Positions 11,866 to 22,250 of a stretch of DNA of 64,000 nt are shown here, piece after piece. This stretch comes from Turbatrix aceti (Eukaryota > Nematoda > Chromadorea > Rhabditida > Panagrolaimidae). Position numbers and translations under genes: made by a program. Location: positions 1,736,001 to 1,800,000 of the forward strand of contig OZ017767.1 in assembly GCA_963969345.1 (NCBI GenBank). The letters run 5' to 3'. Numbering within the stretch: position 1 is the first letter of the stretch; each line of letters starts with the position of its first letter. The notes under the pieces were generated by a model. It saw nothing but the letters and a program-made list of their open reading frames with translations, had not been told where the DNA came from and did not search any database.

Positions 11866-13646
11866 TCACATGAAAGGTTCTTCATCGTCGTCGTCATCGA
11901 CAGCCCAGTGCCCGGCACTGCCGGTGCCCGTACCGGCGACCGAGCTATCGTATTCGCCGTCGTCGCCCCCATCTTCTCCATCAATCGTGATTTCTTCCAT
12001 GGCCTTGTCGATGAGACGGATATCATTTGCCTTGTCTTCTTCGTCATCCGAGGATTCTTCGTCTTCTTCTTCATCGTCAATTTCGAGAAGTGGAAATCTG
12101 AGGATAGCAGCGACACCCGTGAGTTGGTTGAGTTGTTCGCCGCTGACGTGAAGACTCGAAAAGATCAAAACCTTCCCCCCGGCGTCTTTGACGCTCTCGA
12201 CAAGGGCAATGTACTCCCGGCGCTGGGCGATGTCGTGCGAACGGAATCGGGAATCAGAGACCATGAGGGTGTCGATGGCGAGTCGCTCGTGGGCCATGCA
12301 GACGTGTTTGTAGCCGTAGAGTGCGCGGTAGGGGTCGGAGTCGAGGAGCTCGAGGAAACGGGTGAGCGTTCGCACTTCTTCCTGGGCCTGTAAACGGAAA
12401 ATGTGAAAAACAAAGAAAATTTGAAAACTGATAAATAAGGCCAAAAAATATAAAAGTTGCTCAAAAACGTGAAAAAATAACGAAACAGAAAACTTTGTAA
12501 AATATATCGCAAAAATACGTTCCAAATACATAGTTACGTTATCATCTGAAAAAAAGATAAAAAACTTTGAAAATCACTCAAAACCGTAAAAAAAATTGTC
12601 TAACAACGAAAAAACCGTAACAAAAGATATTACTCGGAGTAACTTTTTTCGTTCATCGAAAAGTATTACTCATGATAACGATATTTTTCGTGTCCAAATC
12701 CCAGTTTTACGATGACATCCCACATTTCTCCATTTTCGGTCTTTTTTCACTCAAAAAACCCTTTTTTTGTTCATTTACCCCAAAAAACCAACCTTCGTAT
12801 CCGCCAGTCGAATAGCCAGCGCCGGTTCACTCAGAATCGCCTTCAACGAGTGCTTGAATCCACTGGACGATCCCGTAACGACAAATTTCGACTTATCAGC
12901 CGGAGTAATGATTTTGCTGTTCTTCTCCGCTCGCTCAAAAAGCGCAGTCATAAAGTGATCCTTGACAAAGCCAGGCGATGCCACGACAACGCACTTGACG
13001 ACCGAGAGATTGACGTGCCGGATAAAGGCTTCGACAACGGCATCCACAAATCTGGCAAAACTTTTGTCGTGTTGAGACGAGAATTTTCGTTTTCTGGCAA
13101 CTGGCATATCAATTTTCGACTTGATGATAGTCATGGTCGGCGTCAGAAGACAGATATGCGCGAGGCCCTCGTGGAGCATGACAGCCGCGACATCCGTATT
13201 CCTGCCGACATCCAGGGCTTCATGGATGCGTTGGAGGTCGTAGGAATCCCATTCCTCCTTGAAAAGCTTGAATCGAGAATTGACGACCACATCCAGGGTA
13301 TGGTAGGCGCCGATTCGGGCGTACGCATTCTGCTCACAGATTCTGCCCTTGATTCGGAGTTGACCGATTGTGGGATCGTAATTGACGCCTTCTACGACGA
13401 TTACGAGGATGACAGAAACGCGCTGATTGGATTTGGAAGATACGTTCGCGATTTTGCGAAACGTCCGCGTTTTGACTTTGTCGCCCTTCCGGATGATGTT
13501 GAACACGTGCCAGATATCCTCCGCGTCTTCGCAAACCAGTTCCACGGATCTAAATAAAAAAATATCGTAAAAACCCCAAAAATTAAACACAAGCAAAAAA
13601 CGCACCCTTCTTTATTCTTATCAATGTACTTTTTCAACAGCTTCAT
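11866..13646 (-). CDS. pelo-1: Pelota (PELO/Dom34), ribosome rescue factor
   Basis: eRF1-like protein that, with HBS1, recognises stalled ribosomes with an empty A site and starts no-go and non-stop mRNA decay. Three exons on the minus strand: 13646-13606, 12793-13549 and 11866-12387, giving 439 residues. The N-terminus MKLLKKYIDKNKEG matches the Pelota start and leads into the Sm-fold domain (EDAEDIWHVFNIIRKGD). The central eRF1-2-like domain contains VVASPGFVKDHFM. The C-terminal eRF1-3-like domain contains YGYKHVCMAHERLAIDTLM and SSLHVSGEQLNQLTGVAAIL. As in all Pelotas there is no GGQ hydrolysis motif. The tail is unusually long, acidic and Gly/Ser-rich. Exon 1 is only 41 nt. The gene is tail-to-tail with NOC3L. 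Confidence 0.94.
12560..12780. repeat. Dispersed intronic repeat, copy in Pelota intron 2
   Basis: Partner of the repeat at 9697-9918: shared tracts include accgtaac, cgatatttttcg and a run of paired GTTAC/GTAAC motifs (aaccgtaac, gagtaac, gataacg). On the plus strand both copies read the same way. Confidence 0.45.
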
Positions 13647-15891
13647 AGTTATCTATCAATCGTAATCTGTCTGACAAATAGGATGAACGTAAACGAATCG
13701 ATTTGACAATAGAACGCAACATGTGATTTGTTGAAAAATATAAAACCCAAGAAAACATGCATAAAAAATTTTTCGTGTCGAGACGTTTTGTTGCTTGCTT
13801 TTCCCCAAAAAGTTGCGACGGACGCACATGCGATAATGCTGCTTCCAGAGAAAAAGAAAAAAATAGCAGGAGACGACACACGTCTTTGCGTCTTTTTTCC
13901 CGAGTGTCCCAGACAGATGCGGTGACAACGATGTCTGTGTTTGCGTCTTTTTTTTGTTATCTTCATTTTGTGATGAAGCAAGCTTTTTAGCTGCTTCCTT
14001 TGCGTAAAATACATACAACGGGCGTGAAATACCGGGTGAAGGCTACATTTCCTTCGGGAAAATTGATTGTTACTTTTTTTCCCCAATATTTTTCATACTA
14101 GCTCTCAATTTGCGACCGTGGCTGCTGTTCGTGTTCTTCTCGCGTCTTCGATTGCCTAAGATCCTTTTTCTTCTGTGACGTAGTACTTCGCTTGAAAACT
14201 CTCATCAACTAAAACTTTGTGTGTGTGTTGCTTGTTTCTTTCCTCGCATGCTTTTGCAAGCTAACCAACCAACCACCGGTAGAGGGTTAACCTGCGTGTT
14301 GAGGATGAAAGGAAATGCGGTCAATAATTTACGATTTTTTGTTTTGTTAGCCTGTTTTTCCATGTTTGGAGCATTACATGCGATTCAAATAAACAAAATG
14401 CACTACTCTTACGTCCGGTAAATACGATCACTATGTTTTTGTTATTGCTTGTTTTTTTTTCCATTTTTTTTAGAATATACATTTTTGTTATTCATGTGAA
14501 GTAACATTATTAGCTGCAAAATGCGATTTTTTTATTACTTTTTATGTTACTCGAATTACTGTAGCTTTGTTGGATACTTGTTATTTTTTTCGTGAGATTT
14601 TTTGTACACTGCGATTTACGATATTTTTTTTCTTTTTTGGCCTCAAATTAGTTTTTTCTGTAGTTTCACCCCACATTTTTCTTTTTCATACCACTCAATT
14701 TTCTAGCCATGCTGTCAGTCATCCACGCTTTTTCTTATCACTCTGGGACCCTTATCTCGGGTTCTACTTTTCTATTATATTACTTTGTTTTACTGCATTA
14801 CGCCTTGTTCAACTAACTAAAAATCTGTAAAAGATACTTTTACTCCCATTTTTGCAATCAATTAAACAAATTTAACAAAAAATTGAAACGCTCAAAAGGG
14901 GTTTTCCCCGTTTTCCTTCCAACCAATTTTTCTGCGTGGCAGACGCGTTTGTTTGTCCAACGAGCGCGAAGAAAGCTCCAACATCGACGCGACGCAAACG
15001 ACTCCCATACGTCATGACTTTTGGTGAGCTGAGCCTAATCAATCGATAATTGATCGTTCTTTGATCATTTTTAACGTACTGTCATGAATTGTCGTATTTT
15101 TATAGAACTGTAAAAAATTGAAAATCGATTTTGGTGCTTTTTGTTGCGATTGGTGCAAAAGAGGAGGCTGTTCACGTGAAACGAAGGACAGGAGAACTTT
15201 GGTAACGGGAAAAGATAGGCGAAGATAAATAGAAAAATGCGTGTTTTGAGATGTCTAGTTTGTTGCCTATCTGGAATGGCGACTCGAAGGGTGGTTGTTT
15301 TTGTTACACACCGGCCGGGAAAAAAGGAAGGGGGAGTATTAATCGCTTTGAGAGGGGTTACGTTTGTTACTTTTTGGAATACGTTCACTTTTGTTACTTT
15401 TTTGTTTGTTCTTTTTTTTGTTAGTTTTGTATAATATTTTTGTCAATTTTTATTATCGTACTTTTTAGGCCATTTTTTTGCCATTTTTTCCCATTTTCCT
15501 GATCTTTGTCTTTTTTTCCCGATCATTATGAGTGATTTCTGGTCCTTAGAACATTCTTCAATCTATCGATGTTTTGCATTTGTTTGTTGAATAATGTCTT
15601 GATCTGACATAATTCACGTTTTATTCCCCATCAAAAATATTCGAATTATCACATTCGTTGTTTTGCCGACGTTGACACATTGTCGCGCGCGTAGCGTAGT
15701 AATCTGTTGTTATTGTCCCTGGTATTTTTATTTCCGATCGATCGTATTGTATTTACTGTTACACGCTTGTGAATGAAAAATAAAAATAGTTTTTTTAGGT
15801 ATCCAATTGTCGTCAGTTTTGGTGGCGTGTATCACTCCTTTCTTCTGCCGACGACGCTCAGCTTCTTTTTTTGTCTTCTCACAAGTATACC
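13647..15891. other. Intergenic region between Pelota and DLST promoters
   Basis: This separates two divergently transcribed housekeeping genes, so both promoters should lie within it. I see T-rich tracts, GATCGAT palindromes near 15,736, and a CGCGCG cluster near 15,685, but no open frame with protein signal and no RNA gene. Confidence 0.4.
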
Positions 15892-17873
15892 ATGTTGGGT
15901 CGACGATTGTTCAATGCTTCAACTGCCCGGTTTCTAATCGCTGGTGCCAGGCGGCAGGTGAGTGCCTTTTTTGGAGATATTTCTTAAAAAATTTATTTTT
16001 ATAATTTAAAATGGCCTATGAAAGTGTTAGTGCATTTCTAGGGCAAACGTTGAAATTTGAATTTTTTTGAGCTAAAATTGTCATTTTTTTTTATCAAAAA
16101 AGGCCTAAAAATGCATTTTTGACGTTTTTATAACTTTTTCAGGCCCTTTCATCCGCGACGGTGAAAGGAGTCATTGTCCCGCAACGCGGAGTGCTCCTGC
16201 TCGAGCCCCGTGAGCTCCCGCCGTCCGCGCGATTCATCCACGCTTCCCGCGTTCTTTTTTCGGACATTGTCGAAATCGAGGGTCCCGCATTCGCAGAATC
16301 CATATCTGAAGGTGACATCAGATGGATCAAAGCCAAGGGCGATCACGTGAACACGGATGAACTCGTCGCAGAAATCGAAACCGACAAAACAACCGTCGAA
16401 GTGCCAGCACCGTATCCCGGTACGATCGTTGAACTCCTCGTCCCCGATGGTGAGAAGGTTGTGGCCAAGCAGAAGCTCTACAAGCTCCAGAAGGGAGAAG
16501 AGGGAGCAGCGCCCGCCGCTGAGGCCCCGAAGGCCGAAGCTCCGGCCCCAGCAGCGGCTGCGGCAGCCCCTCCCCCACCGCCACCACCAGCTGCAGCCCC
16601 GGCAGCGGCAGCGGCTCCACCGAAGGCGACTCCCCCGCCTCCGCCCAAGGCAGGTGGTGCTCCGCCGGCCGGTAAGCCTCTCTCCGCGACACCGGTGACT
16701 CAGATCCAAACCGGTGGCAGTCCGGTTCGTGTTCCTCCGGGCGTGGAGCCAAACCAGGCCGTGACAGGCAGTCGCACGGAATTCCGCGTCAAGAGCAACC
16801 GCATGAGGCAACGCATCGCCGCTCGGCTCAAGGATGCCCAGAACACGTACGCCATGCTGACGACATTCAACGAAGTCGATATGAGGTAGGGTTTTATAAA
16901 AAAAACTTAAATTGTCTCTAAAAAAGGCACACTTTTGGTTTCAAAGCGTTGTTTTTGATTTCAAAGCGTTCTAGGCCACGATTTATGGCATTTTGGGTTA
17001 AAAAACGATGATCGTAAAAGGAAAACAATAGAAAAACACATTTGTTGCAATTTTCGCTTCGGGACACCTTTTTGATACATAACACTGAAAAATTGTTATT
17101 TTATAACTTTTGGTAGAAGTAACATTTCCAATTCGTCGATAAAATGTTGTCTTTTGGTCGCATTTGTATAATATAACAATTTTCGTTGTAGGAATCATTT
17201 TTCTGTGATTGCATTCATTTTTACTCAAAATTTTATTTTTCCACCCTTTTTTTGGCATTTTCAATCCAATTTATATTTTTTTTTCAGCAACGTTGTCCAA
17301 ATGCGAAAACGTTACCAGAAAGACTTTGTCAAACGGCACGGCATCAAACTCGGCCTCATGTCGCCCTTCGTCCGGGCAGCCGCCTATGGGCTTACATCTC
17401 AGCCGACGGTCAACGCCGTCCTAGACGAAAACGAGATTGTCTATCGTAACTACGTGGATATCTCGATTGCCGTCGCAACGCCCAAAGGCCTCGTCGTCCC
17501 GGTGCTACGAAACGTCGAAAACATGAACTACGCTAACATCGAACAAACCCTTGCCGAACTCGGAGAACGGGCACGCGATGGAAAACTTGCCGTCGAAGAC
17601 ATGGAAGGCGGAACGTTTACCATTTCAAACGGTGGCGTCTTTGGCAGCGTCTTCGGTACACCCATCATCAATCCTCCCCAGGCAGCTATCCTCGGCATGC
17701 ACGGCATCTTTGACCGCCCCGTCGCTATCGATGGCAAGGTCGAGATTCGTCCGATCATGACCATTGCTCTGACGTATGACCATCGTCTCATCGATGGCAG
17801 AGAAGCCGTGACCTTCCTTCGCAAGATCAAGACTGCCGTCGAAGATCCGCGTACCATCCTTCTTGACTTGTAG
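15892..17873 (+). CDS. dlst-1: Dihydrolipoyllysine-residue succinyltransferase (E2 of 2-oxoglutarate dehydrogenase)
   Basis: Mitochondrial matrix enzyme of the TCA cycle: transfers succinyl from lipoamide to CoA. Three exons: 15892-15957, 16143-16885, 17288-17873, giving 464 residues. The basic, Ser/Ala-rich start ([20 protein letters not shown]) is a mitochondrial targeting peptide. The lipoyl domain follows, with the lipoylated Lys in [12 protein letters not shown] at about residue 103. A flexible Ala/Pro/Lys linker (about 140-205) replaces the E1/E3-binding domain, as is usual for animal DLST. The catalytic domain ends with [12 protein letters not shown] (about 432), where His and Asp of HxxxDG are the catalytic residues; [19 protein letters not shown] is also diagnostic for DLST rather than the pyruvate or branched-chain E2. 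Codon use is GC-rich, in contrast to the introns. Intron 2 contains a repeat also found just downstream of the gene. Confidence 0.96.
16960..17190. repeat. Repeat copy in DLST intron 2
   Basis: Matches 17,985-18,160 downstream of the same gene in order and orientation: aaaaaacga.gat.gtaa, gcaattttcg, ataacac.ga/aaa..., gttattttat.acttttggt.gaagta. The copies are diverged with small indels. Minus-strand translations of both also resemble one another (TSTKSxKITxFxCY), but the frames lack the features of a gene and I treat this as a repeat. Confidence 0.5.
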
Positions 17874-19147
17874 ATTAGGGTGAGTTTTTTTGGGGGTGGT
17901 TTGGGGATAAAAACCATCATAATTTCGTGAAAAGAGGAAAAAGTTTGAAAAATAGTGTATTGGGCTTTTGCCGAAATTTGTAGCATTTTGAAGTTAAAAA
18001 ACGACGATTGTAACATGAAAACAGTAAAAAAAAGGCAAAAAAACTTGATGCCGCAATTTTCGTTCTGGGAAACCTTTTTTTGCTGCATAACACCAAAATA
18101 CCGTTATTTTATTACTTTTGGTTGAAGTAGCATCGCAAATTGTTATCTTTTGGGCTCTATTTTTTGTGAATAGCATTTTTTGGTGCTTATTTTGCTACTT
18201 TTGTCTAGAGTATCATTTTTTTGTTGTTTGAAAAAAAATGATTTATCCAATGTTTTAGTGAAAAATGTTTTGATGAGATTTGCCATTTTTTTCAGATATC
18301 ACTAGTCTTATTCGCACATGACAGGCGGTCAAACGATTGATTGATAACAGAAAAGTGTAGAACGCATTTGTTTATTCAGTGTTGTGTGTATCCCGAAAAG
18401 AAAGTAAGAAAAGCGACGACTTTTGAAAGATGGCAATCTTCCACCACCACCCAAACAAACAAACTCCACCTCCTCAACAGCAGCGACAATAAATTTCGTT
18501 ATTTTGAACAAATCCAGGTCATCACTCATCCATCGCGCATGCCGTACCCATGCATACTTTTTTTGGTCTTTTCATTATTTGTTGCATCCCTCGTCCTTCC
18601 TTACCTTCTCGTCTCGTTGCCCTGACCTGTCTTCAGTTGTTTCTAGATTGTCCCTGTTATTGATTCTCAAAATTTATTAATTTTGGTTCATTTCACCCGA
18701 TTTCCCCCCTTTTTTGTAGTATCGGTACTTTGAGCCTTATAATCGCCGCCATTTTTTTCGTCGTCGATAATAAAGCCATGTTAGGGATTATAAACACGGT
18801 ATTTTTTTATCAATGCACGGACACGGATTTTTTTGATGGCACCTGGAACTTTTTTTTTTGAAATTTTTTCAAGTAAAAAAAAATTTTTTGGCATTTTTTC
18901 TAACAATTGCACTGAGTCTATCAATTTACACAAAAAAACTCACGGTTGATTTCGGCACAAAAATGGTAATTTAATGCCATGAACGTTATCTGACGAAAAA
19001 AAAATTGTTGATTTTTTGCGTGGTAAGAGTATTCGTTTGTGTGCTCGTCCGCCATCTCTGGCAATAAAAAAGAAGAACCGTTACGATTTCCAGGCACCAC
19101 CCAAGCCCATCAAGTTTACGATCAAGCGAGAAAAATACGAAGCAAGG
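17874..19147. other. Intergenic region with a repeat copy
   Basis: Contains the DLST 3' flank, the second copy of the DLST intronic repeat (about 17,985-18,160), and long T tracts. The acceptor-like gatttccag at 19,085-19,093 probably marks the 5' end of the exonuclease mRNA. No other gene is seen. Confidence 0.45.
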
Positions 19148-21391
19148 ATGAACAACAACTACGCTGGCGCTGGTGGTGGTGGCGGCTTGGGATACGGAGG
19201 AGAAGGAGGATACGATCCTCGACAGGAAAGCCAGTTTAGGCGGCATCCGGTAGCGTCGAACAATGGCAGCGAGGCCAAGACAATCATTTTTATGGATTTC
19301 GAAACCATTGACCTCCTCCCCCGCGTCAACGGTTGGGATAATCGTCGACTGGTTTGCGATTACAACAAACGAATCTGCAATGATGTGACCAACTTTTTCA
19401 AACTTGGTAGGTTTTTGTTCGTGGCGTGGCAGGAACCAATTTTTACGGTCGGAGCGATTTTTTCGTCGTGGGAATGAAATTTTTTCTTAACGAAAACCAT
19501 TTTACAGTGAAACATTTTTTTCGTGGTGGGAATCATTTTTTAAGTTCAACATTTTTTCGGAAGAGGAACTAATTTTTACGGTCGGTGCGATTTTTTCGTC
19601 GGGGGAACGAAATTTTCCATTTTTTTGGGGAATGGTATTTTTTACGTTCAAATCAAACAGTTTTTTTGATTCTTGGATCAAAATCGACCCTTTTTTGACA
19701 AATCCAACGTTCCAGAACACCCAACCAAGCGTGTCCCCCAGATTACCGAACTCGCCCTTGTTGCCGTCACTCGAGACACCTTCAAGCGTCACGTCGCCGA
19801 AATGACCTGCCTCGAATCCTTCGATCGCCTGAAAGCCGCCGTCGACATTGCCACAAATTCCGTCGAAGCCCAGGTCTGTCCCGAACTCATCTCCAAGGAA
19901 TGGGAAAAATACTCCGCGCTCTGCGAAAAGCTGGCGGAGAAGATCAAACTCACGCCTACCGTACTCCGTGACAAGAACAAGTTCCGCGAGGAGTGGCCGA
20001 TTGTTCTGGCGTTTCTCAAAGCCCAGCCGAAGCCAGCGGTCATCGTCGCGCACAACGGGGCATTTTTTGATTTTGTCATTTTGTACAGTAATCTCTACCG
20101 TAGCCGACTTCTCGAGCCGGACATGCTCCTGCCTGAGGGGGTGTACTTTTTGGATTCCATCTGGGCGTACAAGGACATTGATTCGAAGAACGAGCAGTAC
20201 ATCGCCGAGGTCACGCATGCCATTGATTGGTCCAAAGGTGGGTTTTTTAGAAATTTAAATTTTTTTTTCGAAAAAAATTTTTTTTAGTGAATTTAAAAAA
20301 GATCAATTGAAACATTTTATAATTTTTAGTGAAATCAAAAAATTTGTTGATTTTTTTTTTGAAATCAAAAAATTAAAAATTTTTTTTTTATTAAAAAAAA
20401 TTTTTGAATTTTTGTTGAAATAAAAAAAGTTGAATTAGAGAATTTTTTTAACTAATTTTGTTTGCACGGAAAAAAAATTTTTAATTATTTTTTTTCAATT
20501 TAAAATTTTTTTCAATTAAATTGAAATTTTTTTTTTAATTTTTTTTAATTTGCCGTTTTAGTCGCTCAATGCGTGCAGACGACGACCACCACCACCGAGG
20601 AAGAAGAAGAGGATGAAGACGACGGCCAGGTGGTCCAGGACGTAATGGTCAATCCGCCTCCCCCGAACCGGGCAGCGACCACCACCACCACGACGACAAT
20701 TCGGGTGACAAATGTCATCCGTGACTCGCAAGCTGCGATTGTGGTTCTTCAAGACCACCTTGGTGACGACGATCGTCGTCACCAGGTCGACGATGGTCCA
20801 ACGGCCTCCAGACCCCGGTCCCGAGATTCATTCGACTCCTGGGACGATGACTGGAACATGTCGATGCGGGTACCCACCGGGCCTTGTCACCACCCAGAAC
20901 CTGCCCCAAAACATCGCTCAGATGCCGTTCTCGTCGAGGAAACGGGCCGCGTCACCCCGCCCCAGGCTGCTCAGCCTCCGGGCAAAGAAAGCCCCCTCAA
21001 GCGGCGGCTCTTCCCTCCAGGTGACGAAGAAGCGCCCCTGCCGCTCAAATTCATGCGCAAGGGAAATTGGTCCCCGGCGAAGAAGAAGAGGGCTCGAGAG
21101 CTCAACTACAGGTAAATAACCCCCACTTTGACCTTCTAAAAAATTTTGTCTTTTAGCAAAGCCTCCGACGGCAGCTACCGTGTCATCCCGCGCAACACGA
21201 ACCGTTCGTACAAGCTCGAGGCACTCTACCAGGAAATCTTCAAGACCAAGTACAACGCACATCGCGCGAGGGACGACTGCATGGCTCTGCTACAGCTCTC
21301 GATGGCTTACGGCACCGACTTCCTTGCCTACGTCGATGCCCGCAAGGAACGTATCGAGCTCTACCACAAATCAGTTTCTAACTACGGTTGA
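19148..21391 (+). CDS. TREX-like DEDDh 3'-5' exonuclease with a large inserted low-complexity segment
   Basis: Four exons: 19148-19406, 19716-20237, 20562-21111, 21157-21391 with matching phases, giving 521 residues. The DnaQ/DEDDh core is complete: Exo I FMDFETIDLL (about residue 47, metal-binding D and E), Exo II VAHNGAFFDF (about 197), Exo III HRARDDCMALLQL (about 478, His plus Asp). The TREX signature PQITELALVAVTR lies between Exo I and II. TREX enzymes degrade DNA 3' ends and cytosolic DNA; family assignment is from these motifs. The odd feature is about 180 residues inserted between Exo II and III: poly-Thr, Asp/Glu and Pro/Arg-rich sequence with KRRLFPPG and KKKRAREL, which look like nuclear localisation signals. 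Canonical TREX2 is only about 240 residues. The Gly-rich N-terminus is also extra. The start follows an acceptor-like site by 54 nt; an in-frame ATG at 19016 is less likely. Confidence 0.85.
19430..19640. repeat. Short tandem repeat in the TREX-like intron 1
   Basis: A unit of roughly 60-120 bp recurs imperfectly: attttttacggtcgg.gcgattttttcgtcg appears near 19,440 and again near 19,572, separated by related tttttttcgtggtgggaat. Probably local slippage or duplication within the intron. Confidence 0.45.
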
Positions 21392-22250
21392 AGTAACAAT
21401 TCTTGGCTGTAACGATACTTTTTGTCACTTTTTGATTTCATTTGTATTCTTTTTTGATTTTTTTGTATTATCAGTAATTTGATCTCTTTTGGCATCTTTG
21501 AAGTTTGAGAATAAAATAAAAACTTCCACATCAGGGTTTTCTAATTTGACTTTTTGTACCGCTCGCTCCGCTCCCGCTTTTTTATTTTTAAAATTTGATT
21601 TTCGGTCCTAAAAAATGTGGTTCGCCAAACTCGGTTTTTCGGTTACAGTCTGGATACTCGATTTTTCAACTTTCGGTTCCGGTTCTCGGAAGGCAGCGTC
21701 GATGTCCTATAGGAGTACCAAAAAAAATTTTCGGTTTCAGGTCCTCGATAAAAATCATTTTCGGTGATTCGATTTTTCTGTTCCGGTTCGGGTACCCGAA
21801 AAAAATTTTCGGTTCTGGTTCCGGTATCCAGAAAAAAATTCGGTTTCGGTTCCGGTTTGGGTTCCTAAAAAATTTTTGGAACCGATGACATTGAACGCGA
21901 AAGGGTTTCAGGAACCAAAGTTCAGAGATTGAAAGCCATACAGCCAAGCTAAAAAAATTATGCAGAAGCACACATGAAGCAAAGCGTTCGTCGTTCGTGG
22001 CAAAAAAACATCAAGCTCTCCTAGACCTTGATCGATCGCTGATGGCACGTATACAGCAGTCACCGACAGCACAGTGCGATCGCGCGCCGTCGTGATCGGG
22101 CAAACAACGCCTTGTTGGCGGGCAAGGCTGTGACTCGGGTGACCTAGAAGCTGCTGTCCAGCAAGGTGTCAAGCTCCGCCTGTCCTAGAAAAGCAAGTCG
22201 GATAGAAAAGCGGCAAACTAGTCATTCTTTACACGTTTGATTCTAGCAGC
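21392..22250. other. Intergenic region containing degenerate GGTTCCGG-type repeat
   Basis: From about 21,595 to 21,895 the sequence consists of degenerate copies of ttcggttccggttcgggtacccgaa, the same subrepeat that builds the hAT-like element at 50,677-50,824. The right edge (ggaaccgatgacattg) looks like a decayed version of that element's end (gaaccgacaacactg); I find no matching left terminus. No gene is seen in the rest. Confidence 0.5.

Noticed and set aside
16998..18176. Two similar minus-strand peptides around the last DLST exon as a small gene family
   Set aside because: One lies in an intron and the other in the 3' flank of DLST, with poor codon use; they are translations of a non-coding repeat.
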